From positions 1-22,259 of the forward strand of contig JBILBA010000020.1 of the NCBI GenBank assembly GCA_044353905.1: a DNA stretch of 22,259 bases. Direction: 5' to 3'. A model generated the notes under the pieces. The model was not told where the DNA came from. It made no database searches and saw only the letters and a list, made by a program, of their open reading frames with translations. Positions 1 to 7,665 of this stretch are shown here, piece by piece. The translations under genes and the position numbers were made by a program. How positions within the stretch are numbered: position 1 is the first letter of the stretch; every line of letters starts with the position of its first letter. The stretch is from MWH-TA3 sp044353905. GTDB lineage: Bacteria; Actinomycetota; Actinomycetes; Actinomycetales; Microbacteriaceae.

Positions 1-976
1 ACACCACCGCGACGATTCCGAAGGACACGAGGGAAGCGAGCACAATCCCCCACTCCCCCGGTGGCCACGGCAGACGAGCGACAGGAAGTGCAGCTCCTGT
101 TCGGGCGATTGCCGCGACGAGACCAGCCATAGAGGTCGCAATCGCCAACAGTCCGTCCGACACGAGCGGCACCGGGGAGAGCACGATGGACAACAACCCG
201 AACACGGTTGCGATGGGAATCAAGGGCTCGGCGAGAACGTTCGCCACGATTCCGTACATCGGGATGTAGGGCGAGAACCCGAGGACGATGGGCTGACACG
301 CGATGGCCGCGCTCAAGGGAATCGCCACCGCGATCGCGACGGGAGTTGGCAACCAGCGTTTCACGAACTCGGTCAACGGTCGTGCGAGCACCAGTAACCC
401 CAGCGTTGCCGATACGGACAGCGCGAAACCCACCGAGTGAGACAGGGTCGGGTCGAACAGCAATGCCACGAGAATCGCGGCACACAGCGCGGTTGCGCCG
501 GCCACGGGACGGCCCCACAGAAGGGCAGCAAGCCCGATCGTCGCCATGATGGACGAACGAATGACGCTCGGATCTGGCCCAACCACGATGACGAAACTCG
601 CGAGAGTGACCACGCTAGCGGCAACTCGTCCCCACAGGGGCGCTCGGCAGAGTGCCGCAATTCCAAATGCAAGCCCGACCACGATGGCGCAATTCGACCC
701 GCTCACGGCCATGAGGTGCGTCAACGAGGTGACCTGCATCGCTTCGGACAACGATTCAGAGATTGCATCGGTGTTTCCCAGAACCAATCCGGGGACAAGC
801 GATCCCGCATCACCCGCCCACCGCGATGCGCGGAGCAGAAAGTCCTTGTGAAGATCGTCAACCCAGGGGAAGAGTTGGCCGGGCTCGCGCTGATAGCCCG
901 TTGAACGCGTTAGCCACCAGGCGAAGATCCACGCTGCCGCTGCCGGGAGAGCGAGAACCGGAACACGGTTGATCAC
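1..976 (-). CDS. comEC: ComEC/Rec2-family competence DNA channel, N-terminal part (3' end outside window)
   Basis: Reading the minus strand from a GTG at 976 gives an uninterrupted frame of 325 codons to the window edge. The GTG overlaps the comEA stop by four bases (GTGA), which suggests translational coupling. ComEC forms the inner-membrane channel that passes single-stranded DNA in natural transformation. One hydrophobic segment (about residues 5-24) is followed by the competence domain. Its hallmarks are visible: LTHLMAVSGSNCAIV about 90 residues in, then a DPSVIRSSIMA stretch and several hydrophobic helices. The protein reaches the channel domain almost at once and seems to lack the soluble N-terminal DUF4131/OB-like region most ComEC proteins carry. 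The C-terminal metallo-beta-lactamase-like part, if present, lies beyond position 1. Family assignment is firm; whether the cell is competent is unknown. Confidence 0.9.
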   Translation of the reverse strand, partial: MINRVPVLALPAAAAWIFAWWLTRSTGYQREPGQLFPWVDDLHKDFLLRASRWAGDAGSLVPGLVLGNTDAISESLSEAMQVTSLTHLMAVSGSNCAIVVGLAFGIAALCRAPLWGRVAASVVTLASFVIVVGPDPSVIRSSIMATIGLAALLWGRPVAGATALCAAILVALLFDPTLSHSVGFALSVSATLGLLVLARPLTEFVKRWLPTPVAIAVAIPLSAAIACQPIVLGFSPYIPMYGIVANVLAEPLIPIATVFGLLSIVLSPVPLVSDGLLAIATSMAGLVAAIARTGAALPVARLPWPPGEWGIVLASLVSFGIVAVV

Positions 977-1572
977 AGGGTGATTTTGTCGCGCATCCCC
1001 GCCAGAGTGAGGTCACCGATTCCCGGTACCTCTAAGAGCGATTCCACTCCTGCGAACGGTCCGTGTTGGTCGCGATACGCGACGATTCTTTCCGCCAACG
1101 TTGCTCCGATTCGAGGAAGCGTGTCGAAGTCTTGTGCCGTCGCGGTGTTGATGTTTACCTTGCCCGCAAGCGAACTTGCGGCCCGGCGTGACCGAGCGTC
1201 ACCCGTTGCCCCGACGATGATTTGCTCTCCGTCCTGAACGATTCGGGCCAGGTTGAGCGACGCTGGGTCAGCGTTCGCCGCTAACCCTCCTGCCAGAGAG
1301 ACGGCGTCCATGACCCTCGAATCCATGGGCACTTCGTACACGCCCGGCTCGGCGACTGCGCCGACCACCTGCACAATCAGAGTGTCGGTTGACAGTGTGT
1401 TGACGTGCGCGCTGGCAGTGGGCTCCACCGTGACCTCGCCCGAGCCACTCGTGGCGTTCGACCATAGCGAACCGATCACCGCGACAGCGGCAACACCCGC
1501 GCCAGCCGACACGAGCAATTTCCGACGTGACGTCGGATTTTCGGGAGCCGCCTCGACGAACCATTCGACCAT
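973..1572 (-). CDS. comEA: ComEA-type helix-hairpin-helix DNA receptor
   Basis: The 199-residue product has the usual ComEA plan: a single membrane anchor (about 17-38), a Ser/Thr/Glu-rich linker, a SLBB-type domain (about 64-120, VQVVGAVAEPGVYEV), and a C-terminal double helix-hairpin-helix DNA-binding domain (138-199, VNINTATAQDFDTLPRIG and LLEVPGIG). ComEA captures double-stranded DNA outside the membrane and hands it to ComEC, encoded immediately downstream with a 4-bp overlap. The ATG at 1572 has no convincing Shine-Dalgarno sequence. A TAGCGT box ends six bases before it, as in a leaderless transcript. leuS ends 60 bp upstream on the same strand, so readthrough from leuS is also possible. 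Confidence 0.93.
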   Translation of the reverse strand: MVEWFVEAAPENPTSRRKLLVSAGAGVAAVAVIGSLWSNATSGSGEVTVEPTASAHVNTLSTDTLIVQVVGAVAEPGVYEVPMDSRVMDAVSLAGGLAANADPASLNLARIVQDGEQIIVGATGDARSRRAASSLAGKVNINTATAQDFDTLPRIGATLAERIVAYRDQHGPFAGVESLLEVPGIGDLTLAGMRDKITL

Positions 1573-1578
1573 GGCGTC

Positions 1579-1584
1579 ACGCTA
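1579..1584 (-). promoter_or_regulatory. candidate -10 box of a leaderless comEA transcript
   Basis: TAGCGT on the minus strand ends six bases before the comEA ATG. It fits the TANNNT pattern seen before several other genes of this window. No clear -35 hexamer is visible, so confidence is low. Confidence 0.3.
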
Positions 1585-1632
1585 TTCGCTCGGGATGAGT
1601 CGCGGGCTCGCAGCGGGCCGATTGTGGAAAAC

Positions 1633-4110
1633 CTAGTCCGCGACGACGATGTTGACGAGTTTGGGGGGTCGAACGATGGTCGTGCGAATCGTCTTGCCCG
1701 CCAGCGCTCCTGACACTGCCGCCAGCGCCCGCTCGGACAACTCCGCCTCGGAAATGTCGGGCGAAACATCGAGCCGCTCTTTGACCTTGCCGTTGATTTG
1801 CACGACCGCGACGATCGTGTCCTCGACCAGAAGGCTCGCATCCGCAACCGGGAATTCCTGAAGCCCGACGAACGGTTCGTGTCCGAGCAACGACCACATG
1901 TCCTCTGCGGCGTGCGGAGCGAACATCGACAATCCCATCGACACAACCTCGGCCGCTTCGCGCACGGCGGGGTCAGCCGGTCCGACTCCCGAGTCAATCT
2001 CCTTGCGGACGTGATTGACGAGGTCCATGAGTCGAGCGATCACGACGTTGAACTTGTAGCTCTCGACCAGTCCCCCCACGTCAGCGAGGAATTTGTGAGT
2101 GAAACGGCGAAGCCCCGAAGTCCCGGTCGATGCGTCGACTCCGACGTCGCTCGTGACGTCCTGCGCCATGCGCCATGCGCGGGCGATGAATTTGTGCGAG
2201 CCCGTGACAGACACGTCGGCCCAATCGATGTCGTCCTCGGGCGGACCGGCGAAAGCCATCGTGACACGCACGGCGTCCACACCGAAGTTGTCGAGTTCTT
2301 CACCGAAGAAAACAATGTTGCCCTTCGACTTGGACATCTTGGCACCGTCGAGGATGACCATGCCCTGGTTCAACAACGCGGTGAAGGGCTCGTCGAAATC
2401 GAGATAACCCAAATCGAACAGGACCTTGGTGATGAAGCGCGCGTACAACAGGTGCAGGATCGCATGCTCTACGCCCCCGACGTACTGGTCGACGGGAGCC
2501 CACTTCTTGACCGCCTCGACGTCAAATGCCCTGGTGTCATCTCGGGGCGAGAGGAATCGCAGGAAATACCAGGACGAATCGACGAAGGTGTCCATCGTGT
2601 CCGCGTCGCGTTTCGCCGGACTTCCGTCGCGCGGGTCGGGAACGTTGACCCAGTCCTCGGCTGCGCCGAGCGGCGATGATCCTTTCGGACGCAGGTCCAA
2701 GCCCTCGGTCGGTGGCAAAACGACCGGTAGTTGGTCGGCCGGAACGGGGATTTCTTCGCCGTCAGCGCCGTGGATGATGGGTATCGGCGTGCCCCAGAAG
2801 CGCTGTCGAGAAATCAGCCAGTCGCGCAGGCGATAAGTGGTCGCACCCTTGCCCGTTCCGTCCTTTTCCAGAACCTCGACCATCGCCGCAATTGCGTCTG
2901 CCTTGCGGAGGCCGTCAAGTGGACCCGAATTGATGTGCGGTCCGTCACCGGTTGTCGCGACGAGAGTGACGACGGGATCGTTGGGTTCGTCCGACGGAAC
3001 ATCCACAACGACTCGAACCGGAAGCTCGTATTTGAGGGCGAAATCGAGGTCGCGCTGGTCGTGTGCGGGGACCGCCATGATGGCTCCCGAGCCGTAATCC
3101 GCGAGAACGTAATCGGCCGACCAGATCGGCACGCGCTCGCCGTTCACGGGGTTGATCGCGAAGCGACCGAGGAACACGCCCGTCTTTTCGCGAGTCGCAT
3201 CCTGTCGTTCAATCTCGGTCTTCCTTTGGACCTCTTCGAGATACGCCACGAACGCCATCCGAACGGCGGGGTCCGCTTCAGCGACCAGTTCGCTCGCGAG
3301 ATCGGAATCGGGTGCGACCACCATGAACGTCGCTCCGTACAACGTGTCGGGTCGGGTCGTGAAGACGGGCACGGTTCTATCGCTGCCGTCCACCGCAAAC
3401 ACCACCTCGGCACCGCGCGATCGTCCGATCCAGTTGCGCTGCATCGTGAGGACTTTCGCCGGCCACGCGCCTTCGAGTCGATCGAGGTCACCGAGGAGTC
3501 GGTCGGCATAATCCGTGATGCGGAAGTACCACTGCGTGAGCTTCTTCTTGATGACCGTCGCGCCACTGCGTTCGCTCGTGCCGTCGGGCAAGACCTGCTC
3601 ATTAGCGAGGACCGTCTGGTCCACCGGATCCCAGTTGACCCACGAGTCCTTGCGATACGCCAGGCCCTTTTTAAACAGTTCGAGAAACAGCCACTGGTTC
3701 CACTTGTAATACTCGGGGTCCGAGGTGTGCAACACACGCGACCAGTCAAAGGACGCGGCGTACCGCTTCATCGAGGCGCGTTGCTGAGCGATGTTCTCGT
3801 AGGTCCAGTCGCGCGGGTTCACACCCCGCTTGATTGCCGCGTTTTCGGCCGGAAGACCAAAAGAGTCCCACCCGATGGGGTGTAGAACCTGATACCCGCG
3901 AAGTCGCCAATACCGAGCAAGGACGTCACCAAGCGCCTAGACCTCGGCGTGACCCATGTGAAGGTCACCCGAGGGGTACGGGAACATGTCCAAGATGTAC
4001 TTGTGCGGGCGCGAATCATCCGTGTCGGGGACATCGAAGGGTCGCTCGGCTTCCCACACGGGCGCCCACTTCGCTTCTACCCGGCGGAAATCGTATTCGT
4101 TCTCGTCCAC
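1633..4110 (-). CDS. leuS: leucyl-tRNA synthetase, frame broken by an in-frame amber codon (formally a pseudogene)
   Basis: LeuS charges tRNA-Leu and is essential. From a GTG at 4110 (preceded by AAAGGG at good spacing) the frame runs 826 codons including the terminal TAG, close to normal family length. The class I signature HMGH is at codons 51-54, the editing-domain threonine-rich peptide TTRPDT at about 251-256, GSGAIMAVPAHD follows, and KMSKS is at 591-595. The frame is interrupted by TAG at 3937-3939 (codon 58), directly after HMGHAEV. The reading frame is intact on both sides: ALGDVLARYWRL and HPIGWDSFGLPAENAA follow without a frameshift. In other LeuRS this position is tyrosine (HMGHxxxY), so one base change from TAC or TAT explains it. 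Restart at the GTG at 3822 would lose HMGH and could not give an active enzyme. A base-calling error or a very recent mutation is the likeliest explanation. Confidence 0.93.
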
Positions 4111-4124
4111 GGAACCCTTTCACA

Positions 4125-4138
4125 GCGCGCACACGCGC
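4125..4138 (-). other. GC-only hairpin between pabB and leuS
   Basis: GCGCG-TGTG-CGCGC forms a perfect 5-bp stem with a 4-base loop on the minus strand. It lies in the 38-bp gap after the pabB stop and before the leuS ribosome-binding site. There is no following U-run, so it is not a classical terminator. It could modestly affect readthrough or leuS leader structure. Confidence 0.3.
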
Positions 4139-4148
4139 GTTCCCAATT

Positions 4149-5429
4149 CTATTCCGTGTAGAGGTAGGGGTTCGGCGAGGCCCCGAGCACCCCGAGCATC
4201 GCGGCGGCCTTCACGCCGACCTCGGCGATTTCCTGGTCCGAAACGGATCCCGACGTGATTCCGCCCCCAACTCCGATGTGAGCGCCGCTGTCGTCGATAA
4301 CGATCGACCGAATGGTCATCGCGAGTGTCAGATTGCCCCCACCGGCATAACCGAATGCGCCGGCGTACATTCCACGTTCGGCGGATTCCAGTCGCTCCAG
4401 AATCTGCACCGCACTGCGCTTGGGCGCGCCTGTCATCGACCCGGCGGGGAACAGGGCCCGCGCGGCATCCGCCGCCGAGCATTCGGGTAACAACTCCCCG
4501 GTGACAGTACTGACCAATTGGTGAACAGTCGAATAGGTCTCAACGCGGTGCAGCGACGTCACCGTAACCGTCCCCGGCTCACACACTTGAGACAGGTCGT
4601 TACGGCACAGATCGACAATCATCAGGTTCTCGGCGCGCTCTTTGTCCGACGACTCCAACTCGCGCTTAAGCAGGTGATCCTCCGCCGGGTCCATGCTGCG
4701 CGGGCGGGTGCCCTTGATCGGGCTCGTCGTTGCGTGTCGACCGCGAACCGTGAAGTAGGTCTCGGGCGATGCGCTGAGCAGGCAGATTCCGTCGATTCGC
4801 AGGAACGCCGCGTTTCGGGTGGGGGCAACCGTACGAAGCGCACAGTAGGTCTCGACCACGTCCACCTCGCCGTACACGTCGATTCCGGTCGTGAGACACA
4901 GTTGATACGCATCGCCGTTTCGGATGTGCGTGAGGCACTCCTCGATGTACCCCGCATAGGTCGCCGGGTCATCGCGCCAGATCGCGGTGCGGACGGGCGC
5001 GCGATGTGGTTTCGCCGCGACCTGGTCGCCCAAGGCTTCGATGGCAGAAACCAATTCATCGAACTCGGTGTCGCGCTGAAGTCCGATTACCGTCACATCG
5101 TTGTCGCGGTGGTCGACTTCGATTGCGAGTCTGACGGACATCACGGTCGACCGGGGCTGTGGCTCGATTCCGACTTCGACCCCCAACGATTCGGCGCGGG
5201 CGCCATAACTAATCCAGCCGACGCGCGACACCGGAAACTCGCCCGTCGTCTCGAAAGCAGAGAAGGAGTCGGCGGTCTCGATGCGTGTCCCGACCCCGAG
5301 ATACGACACGGTTTCTGAAAGCGAATCGTCGAGCCAGAAAGCGCCGTCGCGATCGGCGATCAGAGTTCGAAAGATGACAACCGGGTCAACGCGTGCGGCA
5401 ATAACGTGCCGAACGTAGCCCTCTGTCAT
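4149..5429 (-). CDS. pabB: aminodeoxychorismate synthase component I (PabB)
   Basis: This 426-residue chorismate-binding enzyme adds ammonia to chorismate to give 4-amino-4-deoxychorismate, the precursor of p-aminobenzoate and folate. The chorismate-binding domain fills the C-terminal two thirds: DAYQLCLT (173-180), SPIKGTRPR (236-244), LMIVDLCRNDL (269-279), MTGAPKRSAVQ (332-342) and IGVGGGITSGS (385-395). Lys239 in PIKGT is diagnostic: PabB has Lys here, anthranilate synthase TrpE normally Ala (PIAGT). The start is the ATG at 5429. The frame stays open upstream to about 6008, but that part is antisense to pabC and looks like no known protein. The neighbour is a pabC-like gene transcribed divergently. 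The glutamine amidotransferase partner PabA is not in the window. Confidence 0.9.
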   Translation of the reverse strand: MTEGYVRHVIAARVDPVVIFRTLIADRDGAFWLDDSLSETVSYLGVGTRIETADSFSAFETTGEFPVSRVGWISYGARAESLGVEVGIEPQPRSTVMSVRLAIEVDHRDNDVTVIGLQRDTEFDELVSAIEALGDQVAAKPHRAPVRTAIWRDDPATYAGYIEECLTHIRNGDAYQLCLTTGIDVYGEVDVVETYCALRTVAPTRNAAFLRIDGICLLSASPETYFTVRGRHATTSPIKGTRPRSMDPAEDHLLKRELESSDKERAENLMIVDLCRNDLSQVCEPGTVTVTSLHRVETYSTVHQLVSTVTGELLPECSAADAARALFPAGSMTGAPKRSAVQILERLESAERGMYAGAFGYAGGGNLTLAMTIRSIVIDDSGAHIGVGGGITSGSVSDQEIAEVGVKAAAMLGVLGASPNPYLYTE

Positions 5430-5444
5430 AGCCTTTACTCTATG
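5427..5444. promoter_or_regulatory. compact divergent promoter between pabB and pabC
   Basis: The two start codons are separated by only 12 bp, and the 18-bp block CATAGCCTTTACTCTATG contains everything. On the plus strand TAGCCT (5429-5434) ends seven bases before the pabC ATG. On the minus strand TAGAGT (5442-5437) ends seven bases before the pabB ATG. Each candidate -10 box therefore shares one base with the other gene's start codon. The spacing predicts that both mRNAs begin at or very near their ATG. The -35 regions, lying inside the opposite genes, are weak by eye. Confidence 0.5.
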
Positions 5445-6233
5445 GTCGAGTCGAGGGTTTTCCGATGGGCGAATGGTTCCGTCGTCGAAGAGGAATGGTG
5501 CGACCCTCATGCCGGATCGGTGCAGGTCGCCGATTCGTGGCTCGTGGTCGACGGTTGCGCCGTATCGCTTTCTCGGCATCTCGAACGATTCGCGACATCG
5601 CTTGCCGCACGTGACGCGAATCTGGACGCTCGCGCTTTCGCCGCCGATGCCATCGCAATGATTCCGAAGGAGGGACGCTGGTTTCCGCGACTCGAGGCAA
5701 TCGATTACGGCGACGGCGCGATGTTGCGATTCCACCTGCGGGAGGCACCCGACGCGCTCACCGATGTCGCCCTCGCAACCGCACCTCGTGACCCTCGAAC
5801 CCAAACGGATGTGAAGGGGCCCGACCTCGCCGCACTGGGCGCCCTCCGGCGGGAACTCGACGTCGGCGAGGCCGTCATTCTCGACGACGGATTCGTCGCC
5901 GAGGGAGCATGGTCGTCGATTGTGTGGTGGCAGAACGACACCCTCCACATCGTTGATTCCAGCATCCCTCGTCTGCCCAGCGTGACCGAACGCACAATTT
6001 GCGACCACGCAGAGTTCATCGGCGCACCCGTCGTCTCGGCTCGCGTCCGACCGGCCGATCTCGTCGGAGCCGAAGTGTGGGCGCTATCCGCCCTGCACGG
6101 AATCCGGGTCGTGACAGGGTGGCGCGATGGTCCCGCCGTGCACGTGGAACCGGGTCGAGTCGACTACTGGCGTCAGCAATACCTCAGTCAACGTCAGCGG
6201 TGGAGTTCGGAAGAGGTACGCTCACAGTCATGA
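5442..6233 (+). CDS. pabC: class IV aminotransferase fold protein, probable aminodeoxychorismate lyase
   Basis: The 263-residue product belongs to the PLP-dependent fold-type IV enzymes (branched-chain aminotransferase, D-amino-acid aminotransferase, ADC lyase). The likely PLP lysine is Lys125 in DVKGPDLAALGALRRE. EAVILDDGFVAEGAWSSI (143-160) corresponds to the usual cofactor-phosphate region (EGxxSN), here with SS rather than SN. Placement back to back with pabB argues for 4-amino-4-deoxychorismate lyase, which releases pyruvate and p-aminobenzoate. I chose the ATG at 5442; an in-frame GTG at 5406 would overlap pabB by 24 bp and add residues not typical of the family. No Shine-Dalgarno sequence is seen, and a TAGCCT box ends seven bases upstream, so a leaderless start is likely. 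It overlaps dedA by four bases (ATGA). An aminotransferase role cannot be excluded. Confidence 0.75.
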   Translation: MVESRVFRWANGSVVEEEWCDPHAGSVQVADSWLVVDGCAVSLSRHLERFATSLAARDANLDARAFAADAIAMIPKEGRWFPRLEAIDYGDGAMLRFHLREAPDALTDVALATAPRDPRTQTDVKGPDLAALGALRRELDVGEAVILDDGFVAEGAWSSIVWWQNDTLHIVDSSIPRLPSVTERTICDHAEFIGAPVVSARVRPADLVGAEVWALSALHGIRVVTGWRDGPAVHVEPGRVDYWRQQYLSQRQRWSSEEVRSQS

Positions 6234-6874
6234 ACGCCTTCCTCGATTGGTTTCTTAGCGGAGTCGGATCCGTTGACCCCGTCCTCCGTGTTGGACTGGC
6301 TGGTCTCGCGATCATGCTCGAGACGAGCGTCCTTGTCGGACTCGTGATTCCGGGCGATACCGTTGTTCTCGTCGCAGCCACGGGCACCGCGTCGACCGAG
6401 GAATACATCGCACTGATCGTGGTCATCATCATCGGTGCACTAATCGGAGAGAGCATTGGATTCGCGCTCGGGCATGCGTTCGGCCCAGCCATTCAACACT
6501 CCAAGGTCGGTAAATGGGTTGGCCACAAAAACTGGAAGGCCGCCGAACGTTTTCTCGAGCACCGAGGCGGTTGGGCGATTTTCATCTCGAGATTCTTGCC
6601 CGTTCTGCACAGTATTGTCCCGTTGACTGCTGGAATCACGGGCATGGACTATCGCCGATTTATCGCGTGGACGGCTCCGGCCTGCACGATCTGGGCGATC
6701 GCCTACGTCACGGTCGGCCGAACCGCTGCTCTGACCTACGAACAACTGAGCCAGAGCCTGCACTTCGCGGGATTCATCTTTGCCGGGATAATCGTCCTCT
6801 TCATCGCCGTCATGGCGTTGGTGAAGAAGTCATTGGGTCGTTACACCCACCACGACGACGACGACGACGACTAA
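6230..6874 (+). CDS. DedA-family integral membrane protein with poly-aspartate tail
   Basis: The 214-residue product is a DedA/VTT-domain protein, a family of inner-membrane proteins linked to lipid carrier recycling and membrane homeostasis. Conserved blocks are visible: MLETSVLVGLVIPGDTVV (re-entrant region with Glu and PGDT), IIIGALIGESIGFALGHAFG, and FISRFLPVLHSIVPLTAGI, followed by two hydrophobic helices. Compared with well-studied members, the Asp of the G-D-xxGY motif is Glu, and the second conserved Arg (usually xVRTxxP) is His (VLHSIVP). The C-terminus ends HHDDDDDD, encoded by six exact GAC repeats at 6854-6871. The ATG overlaps the pabC stop as ATGA, so translation is probably coupled. 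The stop overlaps the convergent TetR gene by four bases. Confidence 0.88.
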   Translation: MNAFLDWFLSGVGSVDPVLRVGLAGLAIMLETSVLVGLVIPGDTVVLVAATGTASTEEYIALIVVIIIGALIGESIGFALGHAFGPAIQHSKVGKWVGHKNWKAAERFLEHRGGWAIFISRFLPVLHSIVPLTAGITGMDYRRFIAWTAPACTIWAIAYVTVGRTAALTYEQLSQSLHFAGFIFAGIIVLFIAVMALVKKSLGRYTHHDDDDDD

Positions 6875-7512
6875 TTCGCGAGGCGAGACAGAGACGCAAC
6901 CGACGCCCGTGCGGCATCGACAAACACGCCGTCACCGCGGTCATCGTTGAAGAAGGCGCGCGCGAGGTACGCGTCGACCGCGACAAGCGATTTCTCAATT
7001 TCCAGGACAGTTGCGGCGTTGTTCGCAAAACCGAAGCGAACGCTGAGCTGTTCCGTCATCGCACGGGCGGCCGTGGTGAGACGAGATTCACGATTTCGAG
7101 GCCGAATGTCGAGCACGTCCCCGAGGCGAAGTGAACGGAAGCCGGGTTCCGTCCTGAACATGTCGAGATACATCTCGAACATGACGTCAATCGCGTCGGT
7201 GGGTGCCGAGCCGTTAATCTTTTCGAGCGCGTCACGGAACCGACGATCTGCACGTTCTAGGTTGCGGATCGCAAGAGCCTCAAGCAACTTGACGCGGTCT
7301 TCAAAGTAGCGGTAGACGGTTCCGATTGAAGCGCCGGCCGCTTCCGCAACGTTCGCCGTGGTCAGTTCTTCGTAGCCTTTGTCATGGACGACCTTTGCCG
7401 CCGCGTCCAAAAGGGCGGTTACACGCGCGTTGCTTCGCGCCTGAACGGGCGTGTTGATGAGCAGTCCGGATTTGAATAGTTCTTCGCTTGCCGGGATGTG
7501 TTGGATGGGCAA
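6871..7512 (-). CDS. TetR-family transcriptional regulator
   Basis: The 213-residue product has a TetR DNA-binding domain after a 25-residue N-terminal extension: VTALLDAAAKVVHDKGYEEL, then the helix-turn-helix TTANVAEAAGASIGTVYRYF (51-70). The helical C-terminal ligand domain is not specific enough to name a ligand. The start is a TTG at 7512 supported by AAGGA with about 8 bases between. The gene is divergent from the app1 phosphatase, and the spacer carries inverted repeats placed as operators would be (see those entries). Autoregulation and control of app1 are the natural inferences, not shown. The stop (TAG) shares CTAA with the dedA TAA. Confidence 0.88.
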   Translation of the reverse strand: MPIQHIPASEELFKSGLLINTPVQARSNARVTALLDAAAKVVHDKGYEELTTANVAEAAGASIGTVYRYFEDRVKLLEALAIRNLERADRRFRDALEKINGSAPTDAIDVMFEMYLDMFRTEPGFRSLRLGDVLDIRPRNRESRLTTAARAMTEQLSVRFGFANNAATVLEIEKSLVAVDAYLARAFFNDDRGDGVFVDAARASVASLSRLAN

Positions 7513-7561
7513 TTTACTTTTCCTTGTTAGTGAGTGGCTAGTTAAATTTTCGAAGAATCAA

Positions 7562-7579
7562 ACCTTTAGTGCCAAAGGT
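7562..7579. promoter_or_regulatory. inverted repeat ACCTTT-N6-AAAGGT, candidate TetR operator
   Basis: Perfect 6-bp arms separated by six bases. It lies just downstream of the predicted tetR -10 box, near the expected transcription start, a typical repressor position. Binding is inferred from position only. Confidence 0.45.
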
Positions 7580-7587
7580 ATCTGTGT

Positions 7588-7617
7588 AGTCTAAGAATGC
7601 GCCCTATGGTGGCGCAA
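7588..7617 (-). promoter_or_regulatory. candidate tetR promoter (TTGCGC-N18-TAGACT)
   Basis: On the minus strand TTGCGC (7617-7612) and TAGACT (7593-7588) are 18 bp apart. This would give a leader of about 68 bases before the TTG start. A second inverted repeat, TGCGCC-N7-GGCGCA (7598-7616), spans the -35 and spacer. Confidence 0.35.
7598..7616. promoter_or_regulatory. inverted repeat TGCGCC-N7-GGCGCA
   Basis: Perfect 6-bp arms around seven bases, covering the -35 region and spacer of the candidate tetR promoter. Its sequence differs from the other two repeats in this spacer, so a single regulator need not bind all three. Confidence 0.4.
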
Positions 7618-7643
7618 CTACATGAAAAACCGTCGAATTAGAC

Positions 7644-7659
7644 CAAGACGATAGTCTTG
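7644..7659. promoter_or_regulatory. palindrome over the candidate app1 -10 box
   Basis: CAAGACGATAGTCTTG is a perfect palindrome with 6-bp arms and a 4-base centre. It contains TAGTCT (7652-7657), which ends eight bases before the app1 ATG at 7666 and may be its -10 box. A protein bound here would block initiation. Confidence 0.4.
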
Positions 7660-7665
7660 ACATCG

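Noticed and set aside
437..904. 155-codon plus-strand frame at the left edge
   Set aside because: It is antisense to the comEC frame, which carries recognised motifs and stays open to the edge.
3822..3824. GTG at 3822 as the real leuS start
   Set aside because: It lies inside the conserved KRGVNPRDW stretch and would delete the HMGH motif; intact LeuRS sequence is encoded upstream.
1798..3885. Long open frames on the plus strand across leuS (1798-2679 and 2731-3885)
   Set aside because: They are antisense to the clearly conserved leuS frame, have no recognisable domain, and are Arg/His/Asp-rich as expected from reading a high-GC gene backwards.
3937..3939. TAG in leuS as a recoded sense codon or pyrrolysine site
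   Set aside because: TAG terminates several normal genes in this window, and LeuRS is not a pyrrolysine protein.
4125..4138. GC hairpin after pabB as an intrinsic terminator
   Set aside because: There is no U-run after the stem, and the leuS ribosome-binding site follows directly.
5430..6008. 579-bp upstream extension of the pabB frame
   Set aside because: This portion is antisense to pabC and unlike any PabB N-terminus; the ATG at 5429 gives the proper start.
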